DNA from: Alphaproteobacteria bacterium
Lineage (GTDB): Bacteria > Pseudomonadota > Alphaproteobacteria > Ferrovibrionales > Ferrovibrionaceae
NCBI GenBank assembly: GCA_947473805.1
Contig: CANJGB010000011.1
Location: 29,778-93,777 of the forward strand
Reading direction: 5' to 3'
Length of the DNA: 64,000 nt
This document shows, in pieces, positions 57,652-64,000 of this stretch (position 1 is its first letter; each line of letters begins with the position of its first letter). The position numbers and the translations under genes were made by a program. The notes beneath the pieces were generated by a model. It was given only the letters and a program-made list of their open reading frames with translations, was not told the DNA's origin and ran no database searches.

Positions 57652-57899
57652 AGCGCGCCTGGCGTTCGTCGAGGCGGGTGATCCAGCGCTCGAACGACAG
57701 GAACAGGCCGTTCCACTCGCCCTCGAGTTCGGCGGTGCCGCCACCGGCACGATTTGCCTCATCCCGCATGCGCGCGCGCCTCGGCGCGATGGTCCTCGTG
57801 CAACTCGCCGCGCTCGCGCTCGGCGCGGTGCAGCCGCTCGTCGAGGCCATCGAGGCGGCGGGACAAATCGTCAAACGAATAGGGCTGCGACTGGGCCAT
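57641..57899 (-). pseudogene. Small conserved-looking protein split by a frameshift (or two overlapping mini-genes)
   Basis: The first part (57759-57899, 46 codons, GGAG upstream) encodes MAQSQPYSFDDLSRRLDGLDERLHRAERERGELHEDHRAEARAHAG then stops. A second frame, starting at ATG 57769 and overlapping the stop, encodes EANRAGGGTAELEGEWNGLFLSF and ends LDERQARFKL at 57641. Both parts are charged and helical, and the joined length (about 86) would be one small soluble protein. Codon bias is chromosomal. A one-base indel near 57760-57775, or a genuine overlapped pair, would explain it. Confidence 0.5.
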
Positions 57900-57990
57900 A
57901 AATAACTCCGTACGAACTGATTCGCCGGAAAAACGGCCACATGTCGGCAAACGTTCCCGGCCGGGAACGCATGTCACAGCGCGAGGGAGC

Positions 57991-58572
57991 CTAGCTGCGC
58001 GTCAGGATGAAGTCGAACCGGCCGCGCTTGGGAATGCCCTGCTGCAACGTCATCAGCAGCGCGGGCTTGAACAGGCTGTCGCGCCGGTTGCCGCTCTCGT
58101 CCGGAAAGTAGATCTGCGTCGTCAGGACCGGCCCGCCCTCGGCGGCACGAATGCGCGCATGGATGTGGCGGGTGCGGCCTGCATAGGCCTCGGGCACGAT
58201 GGTTTCGAACTCGTAGCGGCCCTCGCTGTCGGTGAACTGATGGCCGCGCAGACGAAAGCCGCTGTTGTCGTACTGGCCATAATTGTCAGCCTGCCAGATA
58301 TCGACCATGGCGCCCACCACGGGCTGGCAGGTGCGCGTGAGGACAAAGCCGGAGAGGATCAGGCGGTCGCCATCGACGCCGGGTTCGATCAGCGACTTGC
58401 GCTCGGGCGAGCGCAGCTTGAAGTACGGGCCCTCGGTTTCCTCGATCGTCGGCTCGCCGCGGCCGCGGCAGGACGGCGTGGGCGGAATGATCTGTCCAGG
58501 CGCGGCTGTGGCCAAAAGCGGCAGCGTCGCCAAACCAACCAGTACCGCACGGCGCCCGGAGCGAAAATCCAT
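57991..58572 (-). CDS. Intradiol ring-cleavage dioxygenase-like protein, exported
   Basis: A 193-residue protein. An N-terminal signal sequence with basic start (MDFRSGRRAVLVGLATLPLLATAAPG) suggests Tat- or Sec-type export. The dioxygenase core includes EETEGPYFKL, VGAMVDIWQADNYGQYDN with an iron-ligand Tyr, FRLRGHQFTDSEGRYEFETI and IVPEAYAGRTRHIHARI with the second Tyr and two His. Intradiol enzymes cleave catechols with a non-haem Fe(III). An extracytoplasmic form is unusual among classical catechol dioxygenases, though known for other members of the fold. Confidence 0.9.
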   Translation of the reverse strand: MDFRSGRRAVLVGLATLPLLATAAPGQIIPPTPSCRGRGEPTIEETEGPYFKLRSPERKSLIEPGVDGDRLILSGFVLTRTCQPVVGAMVDIWQADNYGQYDNSGFRLRGHQFTDSEGRYEFETIVPEAYAGRTRHIHARIRAAEGGPVLTTQIYFPDESGNRRDSLFKPALLMTLQQGIPKRGRFDFILTRS

Positions 58573-58948
58573 GGGTCAGGTTCCCATGGCAACCCGCGAC
58601 GATCAATGCTCCTTGCGGCCGGCGCCATGCTGTGGCGCTGACGCTGTTCGAGAGGACTCGTCGGACGTTCTTCGCGCCGGAACTGGATCCGCCCCCGCCA
58701 GCATTTCCATCACCCGCAGGAGGGCGTCAACGCCCAAGCCACGCCAGATCACCATGTGATTTCCTTCCTGTCAGACTCGCCACCCTGTCCGTTTACTCTG
58801 CCGCTCTTGATAGTGAATTGCAAATACTCTTGAAAACGGCGACCTGCGTCGCGATTTGTTCCTGTAGCGGGGCGTTGCGCTTCCCTCCCCCGCCGGCCTC
58901 TGGGATACTCCCCGCCTTTCCACCCGCCGGCCCAGGTTCGACACCTCC
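58573..58948. other. 376-bp stretch without a recognised gene
   Basis: Between the divergent intradiol dioxygenase and trxB genes. Open frames crossing it are Pro/Ser-rich and do not look coding. No clear promoter pair, repeat or hairpin was found. It presumably holds the promoters of both flanking genes. Confidence 0.5.
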
Positions 58949-59911
58949 ATGACCAAGATTCACCGCACCAAGACCCTCATCATCGGCGCGGGCGCCGCCG
59001 GCTACACGGCCGCCATCTATGCGGCGCGCGCCGGACTGGACCCAATCGTGGTGCGCGGCATGCAGCCGGGCGGCCAGCTGACCATCACGACCGAGGTCGA
59101 GAACTATCCGGGCTTCGGCACCGCCATCCAGGGGCCGTGGCTGATGGAGCAGATGGAGGCGCAGGCGCGCCATGTGGGCGCGACGCTGGTTGACGACACC
59201 ATCACCAGCATCGACCTGTCGCGCCGGCCGTTCCGCGCCGAAGGCGATGGCGGCGAAGTGTACCTGGGCGACACCGTAATCATCGCGACCGGCGCGCAGG
59301 CGCGCTGGCTGGGCCTGCCCAGCGAACAGCAGTTCCAGGGCTTCGGCGTTTCGGCCTGCGCGACATGCGACGGCTTTTTCTTCCGTGGCAAGGAAGTGGT
59401 CGTGGTCGGCGGCGGCAATACCGCGGTCGAGGAAGCGATCTACCTGACCAACCATGCCAGCAAGGTGGTTGTGGTGCATCGCCGCGACGCCTTCAAGGCC
59501 GAGAAGGTCATGCAGAAGCGGCTGTTCGACAACCCGAAGATCGAGGTGGTGTGGGACAGCGCGGTGGACGAGATCCTGGGCGGCGGCGAGCCGCGCGGCG
59601 TGACCGGCGTGCGCCTGAAGAACGTGAAGACCGGCGCGACGGTCGAGCGCAAGACCGACGGCGTGTTTGTTGCCATCGGCCACACGCCAAACACCGAGGT
59701 GTTCAAGGGGCAGATCGAGATCGATGCCGATGGCTACATTGTCACCGAGCCGGGCAGCACCCGCACCAACGTGCCGGGCGTGTTCGCCGCCGGCGATGTG
59801 CAGGACAAGATCTACCGCCAGGCGGTGACGGCGGCCGGCACCGGCTGCATGGCCGCGCTGGAAGTGGAGAAGTTCGTCGCCCACCACGCCGTGGCCGCGG
59901 CCGCGGAGTAG
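58949..59911 (+). CDS. trxB: Thioredoxin-disulfide reductase
   Basis: A 320-residue FAD/NADPH enzyme keeping thioredoxin reduced. FAD motif IIGAGAAGYTAAIYAARAG at residues 12-30, redox-active SACATCDGFFFRGKEV (Cys-x-x-Cys), NADPH motif VVGGGNTAVEEAIYLTNHAS followed by HRRD, and the C-terminal FAAGDVQDKIYRQAVTAAG. Length and motifs are standard. Followed 48 bp later by a LysR gene. Confidence 0.97.
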   Translation: MTKIHRTKTLIIGAGAAGYTAAIYAARAGLDPIVVRGMQPGGQLTITTEVENYPGFGTAIQGPWLMEQMEAQARHVGATLVDDTITSIDLSRRPFRAEGDGGEVYLGDTVIIATGAQARWLGLPSEQQFQGFGVSACATCDGFFFRGKEVVVVGGGNTAVEEAIYLTNHASKVVVVHRRDAFKAEKVMQKRLFDNPKIEVVWDSAVDEILGGGEPRGVTGVRLKNVKTGATVERKTDGVFVAIGHTPNTEVFKGQIEIDADGYIVTEPGSTRTNVPGVFAAGDVQDKIYRQAVTAAGTGCMAALEVEKFVAHHAVAAAAE

Positions 59912-59959
59912 TCCACACCCGTCACGCGCCGACCGGGGTTGGGGGCCCCCGCATCAAGA

Positions 59960-60850
59960 ATGGACTGGGACAAGCTCAGGATTTTCCACGCAGTCGCCAG
60001 CGCCGGCAGCTTCACCCATGCCGGCGACCAGCTGGGCCTGAGCCAGTCGGCGATCAGCCGGCAGATCCGCGCGCTGGAGGACAGCCTCAACGTGCCGCTG
60101 TTCCACCGGCACGCCCGTGGTCTGGTGCTGACCGAGCAGGGCGAGTTGCTGTTCACCACCGCGCATGACGTGCTGGGCCGCCTGGCGATGACCGAGGCGC
60201 GCCTGAGCGATTCCAAGGAACGGCCGTCGGGCCAGTTGAAGATCACCACGACGATGACCTTCGGCTCGGTGTGGATCGCGCCGCGCCTGGCGGAGTTCTG
60301 CAACCTGTATCCCGACGTGACGGTCCAGCTGATGCTCGAGGACCGCGAACTGGACCTGTCGATGCGCGAGGCGGACGTTGCCATCCGCATGTGGAAGCCG
60401 ACCCAGCCCGACCTGATCCAGCGCAAGCTGCTGACCGTGCACAACCACCTGTACGCGGCGCCGGAATATCTGCGCAAGCGCGGCACGCCGCAGTCCATCG
60501 AGGACCTGCACCAGCACCGCCTGGTGGTCTATAACGACGACGCGCCGTCGAACATCGTGGGGTCGAACTGGCTGGTCGAACTGGCCTCGGCACGGCGGCG
60601 CGACTTTGCCCCGATCCTGAAGGTGAACAACCTGTTCGCCATCATGCAGGCGGTGGAGAGCGGCCTCGGCATCGCCTCCCTGCCCGACTACGCGGTGCAG
60701 GGAAACAGCCGGATTGTGCGCATCCTGCCCGAGGTGGACGGCCCGGCCTACGAGACCTATTTCGTCTATCCTGAAGAGCTGCGCCATTCGAAAAGAATCG
60801 CGGTTTTCCGCGACTTTATGGTTCGCAAAGTCGGCGAGTGGCGGTTCTAA
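59960..60850 (+). CDS. LysR-family transcriptional regulator
   Basis: A 296-residue regulator. HTH at residues 4-62 (LRIFHAVASAGSFTHAGDQLGLSQSAISRQIRALE), then the effector domain from about residue 90 with MTFGSVWIAPRLAEF and MKPTQPDLI-like motifs. It begins at ATG 59960, 48 bp after trxB. Frames further up carry no start support. A small RNA candidate follows; the regulated genes are not evident. Confidence 0.92.
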   Translation: MDWDKLRIFHAVASAGSFTHAGDQLGLSQSAISRQIRALEDSLNVPLFHRHARGLVLTEQGELLFTTAHDVLGRLAMTEARLSDSKERPSGQLKITTTMTFGSVWIAPRLAEFCNLYPDVTVQLMLEDRELDLSMREADVAIRMWKPTQPDLIQRKLLTVHNHLYAAPEYLRKRGTPQSIEDLHQHRLVVYNDDAPSNIVGSNWLVELASARRRDFAPILKVNNLFAIMQAVESGLGIASLPDYAVQGNSRIVRILPEVDGPAYETYFVYPEELRHSKRIAVFRDFMVRKVGEWRF

Positions 60851-60859
60851 CGGGACGGA

Positions 60860-61061
60860 ACCGTCACTGAGTCCCCGCCAGCTATGCGCTGGACGCATGG
60901 CTGCTCTGCCCAAAACAACATAGTTCTCCGGCAGTCAGACGCTTAGATAAGTTCAGCGATGTTGCATTGCAGCACCGCGGGTTGGCGCTCTGCGCCGACC
61001 TACGTCTCCCAGACGTGAAGCCTCCCTGTTAGACTCGCCGCCAAGTCATTGACTTGGCGGC
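60860..61061 (+). ncRNA. Candidate structured small RNA (three hairpins plus terminator)
   Basis: In a 519-bp gene-free stretch (60851-61369). Strong hairpins are seen at 60879-60903 (10 bp, loop CTGGA, one G-U), 60980-61000 (9 bp, loop TCT, one G-U), 61002-61016 (6 bp, loop CCC), and the terminator stem at 61037-61061. The 5' end is undefined. 6S RNA or tmRNA features were looked for and not found. It could alternatively be the leader or 3' end of an unseen transcript. Confidence 0.4.
60960..60974. promoter_or_regulatory. 15-bp near-palindrome TGTTGCA-T-TGCAGCA
   Basis: Imperfect dyad TGYTGCA-N-TGCARCA inside the candidate RNA region. Its TGCA-rich shape recalls PhaR-type operators near phasin genes (from memory), but no phasin or PHA gene is in the window. 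Confidence 0.3.
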
Positions 61062-61070
61062 TTCTTTTTT
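61037..61070 (+). terminator. Strong rho-independent terminator
   Basis: An 11-bp perfect stem GCCGCCAAGTC / GACTTGGCGGC (61037-61047 with 61051-61061, loop ATT), immediately followed by TTCTTTTTT. It lies 187 bp after the LysR stop and ends the candidate small RNA. Confidence 0.92.
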
Positions 61071-61105
61071 GTCCCTGTGTCCCTGGGCAGGGCGAGAAAT
61101 GCGCT

Positions 61106-61127
61106 CGGTGCAACACCGGTGCAACAG
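61106..61127. repeat. Two tandem 11-bp units CGGTGCAACA(C/G)
   Basis: Direct repeats at 61106-61116 and 61117-61127, about 45 bp upstream of the tRNA-like fragment. They may be arm-type integrase sites of a vanished element; this is speculative. Confidence 0.4.
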
Positions 61128-61169
61128 ATTGACGATTTCAGGGAAACGTCCCGCTTTAATCGACTGATT

Positions 61170-61211
61170 CGTGGTCAGCAGGTCCGCGGTTCGATTCCGC
61201 GGGACGGCACC
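61170..61211 (+). other. 3' half of a tRNA-Thr-like gene (probable att-site scar)
   Basis: Anticodon arm CTGA-TTCGTGG-TCAG (anticodon CGT), variable region, T-arm CGCGG-TTCGATT-CCGCG, 3' acceptor strand GGACGGC, discriminator A and CCA, ending at 61211. The matching 5' acceptor (GCCGTCC) and D-arm are absent upstream. Such 3' halves are left by elements that integrate in tRNA genes. A short frame through it is only the well-known read-through of tRNA sequence. Confidence 0.75.
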
Positions 61212-61369
61212 ATTCCACACACTCAATTCTGCGATTTCAGAAAGTGATTACAGACTTTTGTTCTGACCACGTTCTGCTGTAGGCCGAGAATTTTCGAGCT
61301 TGGCGATGGCTGCCTACGCCTGCGGATACGGCCCCAACTGGTGAGCCAAGGATGGTGTCGGGTCGTAGA

Positions 61370-62008
61370 TCAGGCATCGATCGTGATTTTGATGTTCTCT
61401 GGCTTGACGCCCAACGTCATCGCAAGACGGCGCTTGGCCTCGGGTATCGACAACGGCGCGAAGTTGTTCACCACGCCGGCCCCGGCTTCGACCAAAGGCG
61501 GCGCATCATCCATCAGGGGGATCGTGGCGATGGGCGGGGTCTTGAGACCAGCGCCTGCACCGACGTGATTGACGGGGTCATTGCCCTCCGGGAGATAGAG
61601 CGACACCCACACACCGCGGCCGATGTGGATCGTGTGCCCGGCATGCTTGCGAGCTGCATACGCGCGATTGAATCGATCCCGCATTTCATCACCGTCTAGC
61701 ATGTGGACCTTCGCGAACTTCGGGTTATGCGGGTCGTCCACGGAGACAGCGACGACCAGATCGACTTCGTCGAGGGTCCGCCATCCCTTGTCGTGCTCCG
61801 TGCGGGGGAATGCGATCCACGTATCCTGCGTAGTGCGGATCGAGACCACCTTGCTCTCCTTGCCCTTCACGATGCGGCGAACGCTCGACTTGCCGCTTCC
61901 CTGCACGCGCTCGACCTTGTAGCCCGCTCCCTCCAACGCTTTAACACCCGCCTGGAAAAGCCGCGTTTTCATCGCCCCCTTATCAGGGTTTCCGAAAATG
62001 TTCGTCAT
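61370..62008 (-). CDS. Uncharacterised protein
   Basis: A 212-residue soluble protein with GAGGGGAACG upstream of its ATG (62008). Residues about 25-95 contain KSSVRRIVKGKESKVVSIRTTQ then DEVDLVVAVSVDD and PKFAKVHMLDGDEM, an alpha/beta layout with acidic and lysine residues that could be a nuclease-like core. The rest is a Val/Gly-rich segment and IPEAKRRLAMTLGV, a possible helical ending. Not recognised; found among accessory genes between a tRNA fragment and a Fic gene, so probably mobile cargo. Confidence 0.65.
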   Translation of the reverse strand: MTNIFGNPDKGAMKTRLFQAGVKALEGAGYKVERVQGSGKSSVRRIVKGKESKVVSIRTTQDTWIAFPRTEHDKGWRTLDEVDLVVAVSVDDPHNPKFAKVHMLDGDEMRDRFNRAYAARKHAGHTIHIGRGVWVSLYLPEGNDPVNHVGAGAGLKTPPIATIPLMDDAPPLVEAGAGVVNNFAPLSIPEAKRRLAMTLGVKPENIKITIDA

Positions 62009-62240
62009 AACGTTCCCCTCTCTCTGACACCTTACCGCTTTACCTAGAGTCTTTATGCAGTGTCAGTGGAAAAGAGTCAAGAAGAGGTCAGGGACAAATG
62101 AAAGAAACTAGGACCAACCATTAGTTTTGGAGAGAGATGTAATCGGTATCCAGGGAGGACTCCGACGCCGTCGGCCCCAACATTGTCGGTGTCGTTGGCG
62201 GGGCGCGCTGGCATACCGACAACGCCTTGAACTAGGGCCG

Positions 62241-62290
62241 CAAAACCGCCATATCAAACCGGCCATAAAACCGGCCATAAAACCGGCCAA
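62241..62290. repeat. 12-bp iterons AAACCGGCCATA upstream of the Fic gene
   Basis: Three consecutive copies run 62256-62290 in exact 12-bp phase, with a degraded fourth at about 62241-62252 (AAAACCGCCAT). Another AACCGGCCA occurs within the first codons of the Fic gene near 62360. The iterons end 10 bp before the -35 element. Confidence 0.8.
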
Positions 62291-62299
62291 GAGCAGACG

Positions 62300-62334
62300 T
62301 TGATCTTATCTAGTAATTTGATATATAAAGACTT
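62300..62334 (+). promoter_or_regulatory. Promoter of the Fic gene, apparently leaderless
   Basis: TTGATC (62300-62305), a 16-bp spacer, TATATA (62322-62327), then AAGACTT and the ATG at 62335. Expected transcription starts would fall on or within a couple of bases of the ATG, and no ribosome site precedes it. Confidence 0.55.
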
Positions 62335-63570
62335 ATGAGCAAGATACAACCGGACAAAGAACCGGCCAAAAAAGGGGCTAAAGATCGGGAAGAATCCATC
62401 GGGCTGATGGAGCCGCTGGTCATTGGCGAAGACTCGCGCCACCGCGCGGGCCTGACCGATCTCGCCTTGGAACTGGCCCAGAAGAGCGCCGGGTTCAAAC
62501 GCTCCCTGCCCGAAAGCCTTCTGTCTTCACTGGCCGATCTCGTTCGGTCGATGAACTGCTACTACAGCAACCTGATCGAAGGGCACGATACGCACCCGAT
62601 CGATATCGAGCGCGCACTCAAGGACGACTACAGCAAGGACGCGAAGAAGCGTGACCTCCAGGTAGAGGCCAAGGCGCACATCACGGTCCAGCAATGGATC
62701 GATGGCGGCGGCCTCAAAGGACGCGCCCTCACGGCCGACGCCATCCGCGAAACCCATCGCCGCTTCTGCGAACTATTGCCGGACGACCTGCTTTGGGTTC
62801 CGGACGCCAAAGCCGAAGACCGCGTCAACGTCATCCCCGGAGAGTTGCGTTCCACCGATGTCGCTGTGGGCAGGCACATTGCGATCAGTGCCCCCGCCGT
62901 GCCCCGCTTTCTCAAGCGCTTCGAGGAGGTCTACAGCAAACTCGGCAAGACCGAGACCATCATCGCGGCGGCGGCGGCGCATCACCGCCTCGCCTGGATT
63001 CATCCGTTCCTTGACGGCAACGGCCGCGTCGCGCGGCTGATATCGCACGCCACTCTACTGGAGGCACTGGATACGGGAGCCGTGTGGTCGATCGCACGCG
63101 GGCTCGCCCGCAGCGTCGATGACTATAAAGGTCATCTCGCCGCCTGCGATCTACAACGTCGTAATTCTCTCGACGGTCGAGGCAACCTGAGCGAAGAGAC
63201 GCTCACGGAATTCACAAAATACTTTCTCACCACCTGCATCGATCAGGTCACGTATATGGAAGGCCTGATGCAGCCGGTCCAAATGCGGGCGCGCATCATG
63301 CTGTGGGCGGAAGAACAGATGCGCCTCAACAAGCTCCCGCCAAAATCAGGCGCCATCCTTGAAGCCGTGCTCTATCGCGGCGAACTCCCGCGCGCGGACA
63401 CGCCCGCCATCGTTGACTCCAGCGAGCGCAGCGCCCGCCGCGTCGTCGCCTCCCTGCAAGAACATGGCGTGCTCACCTCCGAGAGCACACGCGCGCCCCT
63501 GCGCCTCGCCTTCCCGGCGACGCTGGCCTCGCGCTGGATGCCGGGGTTGTTTCCGGAAAGGGCGGGATGA
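62335..63570 (+). CDS. Fic-domain protein (AMP-transferase type, with N-terminal inhibitory motif)
   Basis: A 411-residue protein. The Fic active-site HPFLDGNGRVAR is near residues 222-233 (family HPFxDGNGRxxR, catalytic His). The regulatory S/T-x-x-x-E-G/N motif appears as SNLIEG near residues 78-83, so this is a class II Fic with a built-in inhibitory helix. A C-terminal winged-helix-like segment (residues about 325-405, RSARRVVASLQEHGVLTSES) suggests DNA binding, as in Fic/HTH fusions. Fic enzymes AMPylate targets such as gyrase or act as toxins. The 12-bp iterons upstream suit autoregulation. Confidence 0.92.
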   Translation: MSKIQPDKEPAKKGAKDREESIGLMEPLVIGEDSRHRAGLTDLALELAQKSAGFKRSLPESLLSSLADLVRSMNCYYSNLIEGHDTHPIDIERALKDDYSKDAKKRDLQVEAKAHITVQQWIDGGGLKGRALTADAIRETHRRFCELLPDDLLWVPDAKAEDRVNVIPGELRSTDVAVGRHIAISAPAVPRFLKRFEEVYSKLGKTETIIAAAAAHHRLAWIHPFLDGNGRVARLISHATLLEALDTGAVWSIARGLARSVDDYKGHLAACDLQRRNSLDGRGNLSEETLTEFTKYFLTTCIDQVTYMEGLMQPVQMRARIMLWAEEQMRLNKLPPKSGAILEAVLYRGELPRADTPAIVDSSERSARRVVASLQEHGVLTSESTRAPLRLAFPATLASRWMPGLFPERAG

Positions 63571-63926
63571 ACAGAGACAGCTCCCCAATAGGCGTCTGCG
63601 GGGATTGAAGAGATGAACTCTCGATACCGTTTGTCCATTGGCAGTCTTCCGACTGCCTCAGGAAGCGGGTCGCCTTGCTTTCTTGGCTTTGGCTGTTCCT
63701 TGTCACGCTCCGCCATGATCGTGATTTGCATCTCTTCTATGTGGGCGGTGGAGCGCGAAACGCCCCGGACTGACAGCTTCAGGTGGGCGTAGTCGTTAAA
63801 TGGGCGGGTCTCCCACGAATAGGCGGGGACACCTATCGAGTAGCTCACGTCCTGGTCTGCATCCCTTAAAGGGCTCCAAGATTTGAGGGAGAATTCGGCC
63901 TCCACATGGAGGAGGTACGATGCCAA
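63563..63926 (-). pseudogene. Uncharacterised gene, apparently truncated at its 3' end
   Basis: About 119 codons starting at 63926, reading SWSPLRDADQDVSYSIGVPAYSWET, then HLKLSVRGVSRSTAHIEEMQITIMA and MDKRYREFISSIPADAYWGAVSV. These look coding (mixed alpha/beta, no bias to one residue). The frame then continues 60 codons antisense to the Fic gene, where it turns Arg/Ser-rich and non-coding-like. The N-terminal codons overlap the IS3-family start region at 63920. Truncation by insertion on both sides is the simplest reading. Confidence 0.45.
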
Positions 63927-64000
63927 GGAAGCGATATACGGCGGAGCAGATCATCGGGCTGCTGCGGCAGGCCGAGGTGGAGCTGGCGAAGGGCCGGACG
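63920..64000 (+). mobile_element. IS3-family transposase OrfA, 5' end (runs off window)
   Basis: Twenty-seven codons are visible from ATG 63920 with GAGGAGG upstream. They read PRKRYTAEQIIGLLRQAEV, the standard opening of IS3-family OrfA HTH_Tnp_1 proteins, and the frame is open at the window edge. The left inverted repeat of the element was not identified. Confidence 0.85.

Noticed and set aside
58632..58952. 106-codon plus-strand frame before trxB
   Set aside because: Pro/Ser-rich, no ribosome site, ends inside the trxB start.
60851..61061. 6S RNA or split tmRNA at this locus
   Set aside because: No ygfA/zapA neighbours, no tag-coding segment and no typical long central bubble; left only as an unnamed candidate RNA.
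61029..61226. Minus-strand 65-codon frame containing PRNRTADLLTTNQ
   Set aside because: Translation of a tRNA 3' half, a well-known artefact.
62108..62290. Minus-strand frame beginning MAGFMAGFMAG
   Set aside because: Artefact of the 12-bp iterons.

Overview
The window reads as chromosomal DNA of a high-GC alphaproteobacterium, probably Rhodospirillales in the broad sense. The supporting signs are a C4-pathway 5-aminolevulinate synthase (hemA), a TlyA / MATE / dxs / ispA / xseB / histone-deacetylase-like run, abundant ABC and tripartite (Bug) solute-binding proteins, many acyl-CoA genes and a TorF-type porin. No species can be named from the sequence alone. Nearly all DNA is densely coding with short intergenic gaps and frequent 4-nt start/stop overlaps.

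Layout. 0-4 kb: an RlpA-like protein, an NTF2-like protein divergent from a LysR regulator, a haem-oxygenase-like (HDO) putative iron enzyme and a Bug solute-binding protein. 4.2-11 kb: a minus-strand branched-chain-type ABC operon (livH-M-G-F), an acyl-CoA ligase and the livK-type binding protein, ending in a clear intrinsic terminator next to eight 10-bp tandem repeats. 11-15 kb: MBL hydrolase, fabI, aroC and an enolase-superfamily enzyme. 15-23 kb (minus): CHRD lipoprotein, RlmD-like and TlyA-like methyltransferases, MATE pump, dxs, ispA, xseB and an HDAC-like amidohydrolase (isoprenoid precursor and housekeeping functions). 23.5-28 kb: an RND efflux pair. 28-29.5 kb: a kinase-less receiver / Hpt / receiver cluster in which the second receiver gene looks frameshifted. 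29.7-38 kb: hemA, a TorF porin and a fatty-acid-type catabolic run (acyl-CoA synthetase, enoyl-CoA hydratase, MBL hydrolase, acyl-CoA dehydrogenase). 37.7-45.7 kb: tsaC, an MFS exporter, a GlcD-like oxidase, an rfbBDA set for dTDP-rhamnose without rfbC, a TPR-methyltransferase and a GST. 45.8-49.9 kb: ettA, an unrecognised HTH-like protein with 20-bp-periodic repeats at its end, and a visibly AT-richer insert carrying a probable abortive-infection/restriction fusion gene. 50-60.8 kb: solute-binding proteins, an OYE-family reductase, a lipoprotein, tRNA-Arg(ACG), a 32-residue membrane protein, MAPEG, SDR, YaiI, an exported intradiol dioxygenase, trxB and a second LysR.

From about 60.85 kb the character changes. 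A structured candidate small RNA ends in a very strong terminator. It is followed by a 3' half of a tRNA-Thr-like gene (a likely att scar), a hypothetical protein, a Fic-domain protein with 12-bp iterons and an apparently leaderless promoter, a probably truncated gene, and the start of an IS3-family transposase running off the window. This right end is the accessory part of the window and, with the AbiJ-like gene at 48.7 kb, the most interesting.
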